From an uncultured Muribaculaceae bacterium (GTDB taxonomy: Bacteria > Bacteroidota > Bacteroidia > Bacteroidales > Muribaculaceae): DNA of 34,428 bases. The position numbers and the translations under genes were made by a program. Position 1 is the stretch's first letter; each line of letters starts with the position of its first letter. The stretch lies in NCBI GenBank assembly GCA_910584055.1, contig CAJTZS010000032.1:12047-46474 (forward strand). The letters run 5' to 3'. The notes beneath the pieces are model-generated. The model made no database searches. It worked only from the letters and a program-made list of their open reading frames with translations, and was not told the DNA's origin. Positions 32,321 through 34,428 of the stretch are shown here, piece after piece.

Positions 32321-33597
32321 TACTTCCACTTTCATTGGCAATAGTCATTACGTTGATAGCGATTGCATTCTCGGGCCTGTTCTCGGGATGCGAGATAGCG
32401 TTTGTGCAGAGTTCGAAAGTCAGGATGGAGATCGATGCGGCGCGCGGCGGACTTGTTGACAAGATAATCAAGGGATTTTCAAGGCATGAGGACATGTTTA
32501 TCTCGACTCTGCTTGTCGGGAATAACGTGGTTCTCGTAATTTACGGAATCTCTTTCTCCGCGATTGTGAATCCGATTTTCGAGGAGTGGTTTCACAATAA
32601 CGAGGCGCTTACCCTTATTTTCAATACCTTCTTTTCCACTCTCGTCATACTTCTGCTTGGCGAGTTCCTTCCTAAGACCACTTTCCGCATCAATCCCAAT
32701 TTCATGATGCGTCTGTTGGCGTTGCCGCTTTATCTCATATATCTTGTATTTTATCCCGTTTCTTGGTTTGTGTCGGCGATATCTAAAGGATTGATGAAGC
32801 TTTTCGGACTCAATTCGGAAGAGGAAGACCAGACGAGGTTGACAATGGACGAACTGGACGATTATATCCAGCAGAGTATCGAAGACAGACGCAGCGGGGA
32901 GGTTGTGGAAAATGAGGTGAAGATATTCCGGAACGCAATAGATTTCAAGGACACCCAGATTTCAGAGTGTATGATCCCCCGCAACGAGATTGTCGCTGTG
33001 CCTCTCGCCGGGACGACCAGGGAAAAACTTATAAAGGTTTTCTCGGCAACGGGGCTGTCGAAGGTTGTGGTCTATCGCGAGGATATAGATGACGTGGCAG
33101 GGTACATACATATCTCCGAGATGTTCAATTCTACCGCTGATTGGAGACGTAAGCTGAAACCTGTGATATTTACCCCTGAAACCATGCTCGCCAACAAGAT
33201 GATGCGGCGCATGATGAGCGAAAAGCGGACATTGGCGATGGTGGTGGATGAATTCGGCGGCACTTCCGGCCTTGTTACCCTTGAGGATATCGTGGAGGAA
33301 ATTTTCGGTGAGATCGAGGATGAGCATGATGTCAAGAAACTCGTGGCAAGAGAGGTGTCGGAGGGTGTATATGAATTCTCCGGTAGGATTGAAATCTCTG
33401 CGATCAATGAAGACTTCGGTCTCGGGATAAGGGAGAGCGAGAGCTATCACACGCTTTCGGGATATATCCTTGAGAGCTTGCAGGCTCTTCCAAGACAAGG
33501 GGATACCTTCAATATAGAAGACTTGACCTTTACGATCGAAAAAATGACAACCACGCGCATTGAACTGGTGAAGGTTGAAACGAAAAAAGATGCCTGA
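32317..33597 (+). CDS. CNNM/CorC-family transporter with CBS domains (hemolysin-like)
   Basis: A 426-aa membrane protein. Order: DUF21/CNNM transmembrane domain (about 1-160, four hydrophobic segments, with SGLFSGCEIAF in the first), two CBS domains (about 205-330, MIPRNEIVAVPL and LAMVVDEFGGTSGLVTLEDI), and a CorC_HlyC domain at the end (about 345-420, EFSGRIEISAINEDF). Such proteins are linked to magnesium or cobalt export and tolerance; the hemolysin name is historical. It is translationally coupled to lptC by a 4-nt overlap. A hairpin terminator includes its stop codon. It is convergent with the second ECF sigma gene. Confidence 0.9.
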   Translation: MILPLSLAIVITLIAIAFSGLFSGCEIAFVQSSKVRMEIDAARGGLVDKIIKGFSRHEDMFISTLLVGNNVVLVIYGISFSAIVNPIFEEWFHNNEALTLIFNTFFSTLVILLLGEFLPKTTFRINPNFMMRLLALPLYLIYLVFYPVSWFVSAISKGLMKLFGLNSEEEDQTRLTMDELDDYIQQSIEDRRSGEVVENEVKIFRNAIDFKDTQISECMIPRNEIVAVPLAGTTREKLIKVFSATGLSKVVVYREDIDDVAGYIHISEMFNSTADWRRKLKPVIFTPETMLANKMMRRMMSEKRTLAMVVDEFGGTSGLVTLEDIVEEIFGEIEDEHDVKKLVAREVSEGVYEFSGRIEISAINEDFGLGIRESESYHTLSGYILESLQALPRQGDTFNIEDLTFTIEKMTTTRIELVKVETKKDA

Positions 33598-33612
33598 GGG
33601 GCATCTTCTTGC
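33587..33612 (+). terminator. Hairpin terminator at the end of the envelope cluster
   Basis: AAGATGCC pairs with GGCATCTT (8 bp, 5-nt loop containing the TGA stop of the CNNM gene), followed by a T-rich CTTCTTGCTGTT. On the minus strand the preceding A run gives TTTTTT after the stem, so it could also end the sigma transcript from 34196. Confidence 0.7.
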
Positions 33613-33689
33613 TGTTAGATATTATCTGAATACTTATATTCGGTGGGAACGAATCCGATGGCTATAGTCAGAATCTAATGGGATACGGG

Positions 33690-34196
33690 TTAACGGTAGT
33701 CTCTCAGGATTTCGCGTAGGCGCTTACGGGTGAAGAAGATTCGGCTCTTGACAGTGCCTAAAGGCATGTTGAGCTTTTCCGAAATCTCCTCATATTTGTA
33801 ACCGGCTACATGCATCGAGAAGGGTTTGCGGAAATCCGCGGGGAATTTAGCGAGTATCTGCGATATCTCACTCACAGCATAAGCACCGTCGGGCGTCTCA
33901 AGACCTGAGTTCTGGCAAAGATTCAGATGATGGAGGTCTTCAGTTGAATCCACCATCGTATTTTCTCTGACACTCTTACGATAGTTGTTGATAAAGATGT
34001 TGCGCATGATTGTCAGCATCCAGCCCTTGAAGTTCGTGTCGTCCACGAATTTCTCCTCATTGTTGAGTGCTTTGAGGGTTGTATCCTGAACAAGATCCTG
34101 TGCTTCTTCTTTATCAGTGGTCAATTTGAGCGCGAAAGAAAGAAGATTGCCCTGCATCCCTATAACGGAGGATTTAAAGGTGTTTTGCTTGCTCAT
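33690..34196 (-). CDS. ECF RNA polymerase sigma factor (orphan, paralogue)
   Basis: A 168-aa ECF sigma factor with the same architecture and length as the one at 28136. Shared blocks include AQDLVQDTTLKAL, NFKGWMLTIMRNIFINNYRK, and in region 4 HVAGYKYEEISEKL with GTVKSRIFFTRKRLREILRDYR. Differences concentrate in the N-terminus and the linker between regions 2 and 4. No anti-sigma gene is adjacent; the downstream neighbour is convergent. The promoter at 34305-34334 gives it a leader of about 100 nt. Both paralogues may control overlapping regulons, with different promoter or partner specificity. Confidence 0.9.
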   Translation of the reverse strand: MSKQNTFKSSVIGMQGNLLSFALKLTTDKEEAQDLVQDTTLKALNNEEKFVDDTNFKGWMLTIMRNIFINNYRKSVRENTMVDSTEDLHHLNLCQNSGLETPDGAYAVSEISQILAKFPADFRKPFSMHVAGYKYEEISEKLNMPLGTVKSRIFFTRKRLREILRDYR

Positions 34197-34304
34197 TTAT
34201 TAATTAATTAGGGAATCGTATTATTGTTATAAGTCTCTAATTTAAGTTAAGTGATAATCCGGAACTGCGTTCCCTTTCACTTTTCAGTGCCTTCTTATCG
34301 GGCG

Positions 34305-34334
34305 TAAAATTAATATATTTTTGTTAAATTGCAA
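34305..34334 (-). promoter_or_regulatory. Probable promoter of the second ECF sigma gene
   Basis: On the minus strand TTG (34334-34332), a 19-nt spacer and TAATTTTA (34312-34305), one base away from the TAnnTTTG consensus. The leader to the ATG at 34196 would be about 100 nt. The remaining 94 bases to the window end are A/T-rich and hold no feature I can name. Confidence 0.5.
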
Positions 34335-34428
34335 TCGTTTTAATTAAAAATTTTATCAAAAAATTTTTAACGTATAATAGACATTAGAAATTCTTAAGTT
34401 GTTATATTCACGCACGTACGCGCGATGA

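Overview
The window looks like chromosome of a gut Bacteroidales bacterium, most like a Muribaculaceae-type genome (family-level guess). Evidence: a SusC/SusD pair with an ECF sigma/FecR gene pair, a META-domain lipoprotein, a DUF4924 protein, an RF-3/RmlD operon, and promoters of the Bacteroidota type (-33 TTTG, about 19-20 nt spacer, -7 TAnnTTTG). Shine-Dalgarno sites are mostly absent and several genes start with GTG. No rRNA, tRNA or CRISPR array was found.

Layout. 1-4905: hslR, convergent META lipoprotein and NDH-2 genes, and a large TPR lipoprotein-like/secreted protein. 4957-5676: an MntA/HepT toxin-antitoxin pair. 5718-9298: the translation operon thrS-infC-rpmI-rplT, with two structured leaders and a terminator. 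9299-10124: a gene-poor interval with a REP-like double hairpin, a strongly promoted and terminated structured RNA (probably the Bacteroidales-1/6S-like RNA that sits beside rplT), and heptad repeats. 10125-12769: a nitroreductase, then two genes in a row (dinD and an ECF sigma factor) that are each cut by one in-frame amber codon. 12779-14293: fecR bracketed by two 186-bp, ~98% identical repeats in inverted orientation. 14438-24930: a polysaccharide utilization locus (SusC with STN domain, SusD, GH3, GH2, SGNH hydrolase) ending in a perfect hairpin. 24997-28049: the minus-strand operon DUF4924-rmlD-prfC. 28136-28642 and 33690-34196: two paralogous orphan ECF sigma genes. 28859-33597: an envelope cluster (FtsB-like, a 4-TM protein, coaX, a beta-barrel protein, lptC, CNNM/CorC-type transporter), partly translationally coupled.

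How it fits together. The PUL imports (SusC/D) and cuts (GH3, GH2, perhaps deacetylation by the SGNH enzyme) an unknown beta-linked glycan. Its STN-FecR-sigma surface signalling chain appears damaged or rewired: the sigma gene carries an amber codon and fecR sits in a potentially invertible cassette. The strongest candidates for something new are that cassette, the adjacent amber pair, the heptad repeats that end just before four start codons, and the set of genes whose -7 box lies only 4-5 nt from the start codon.
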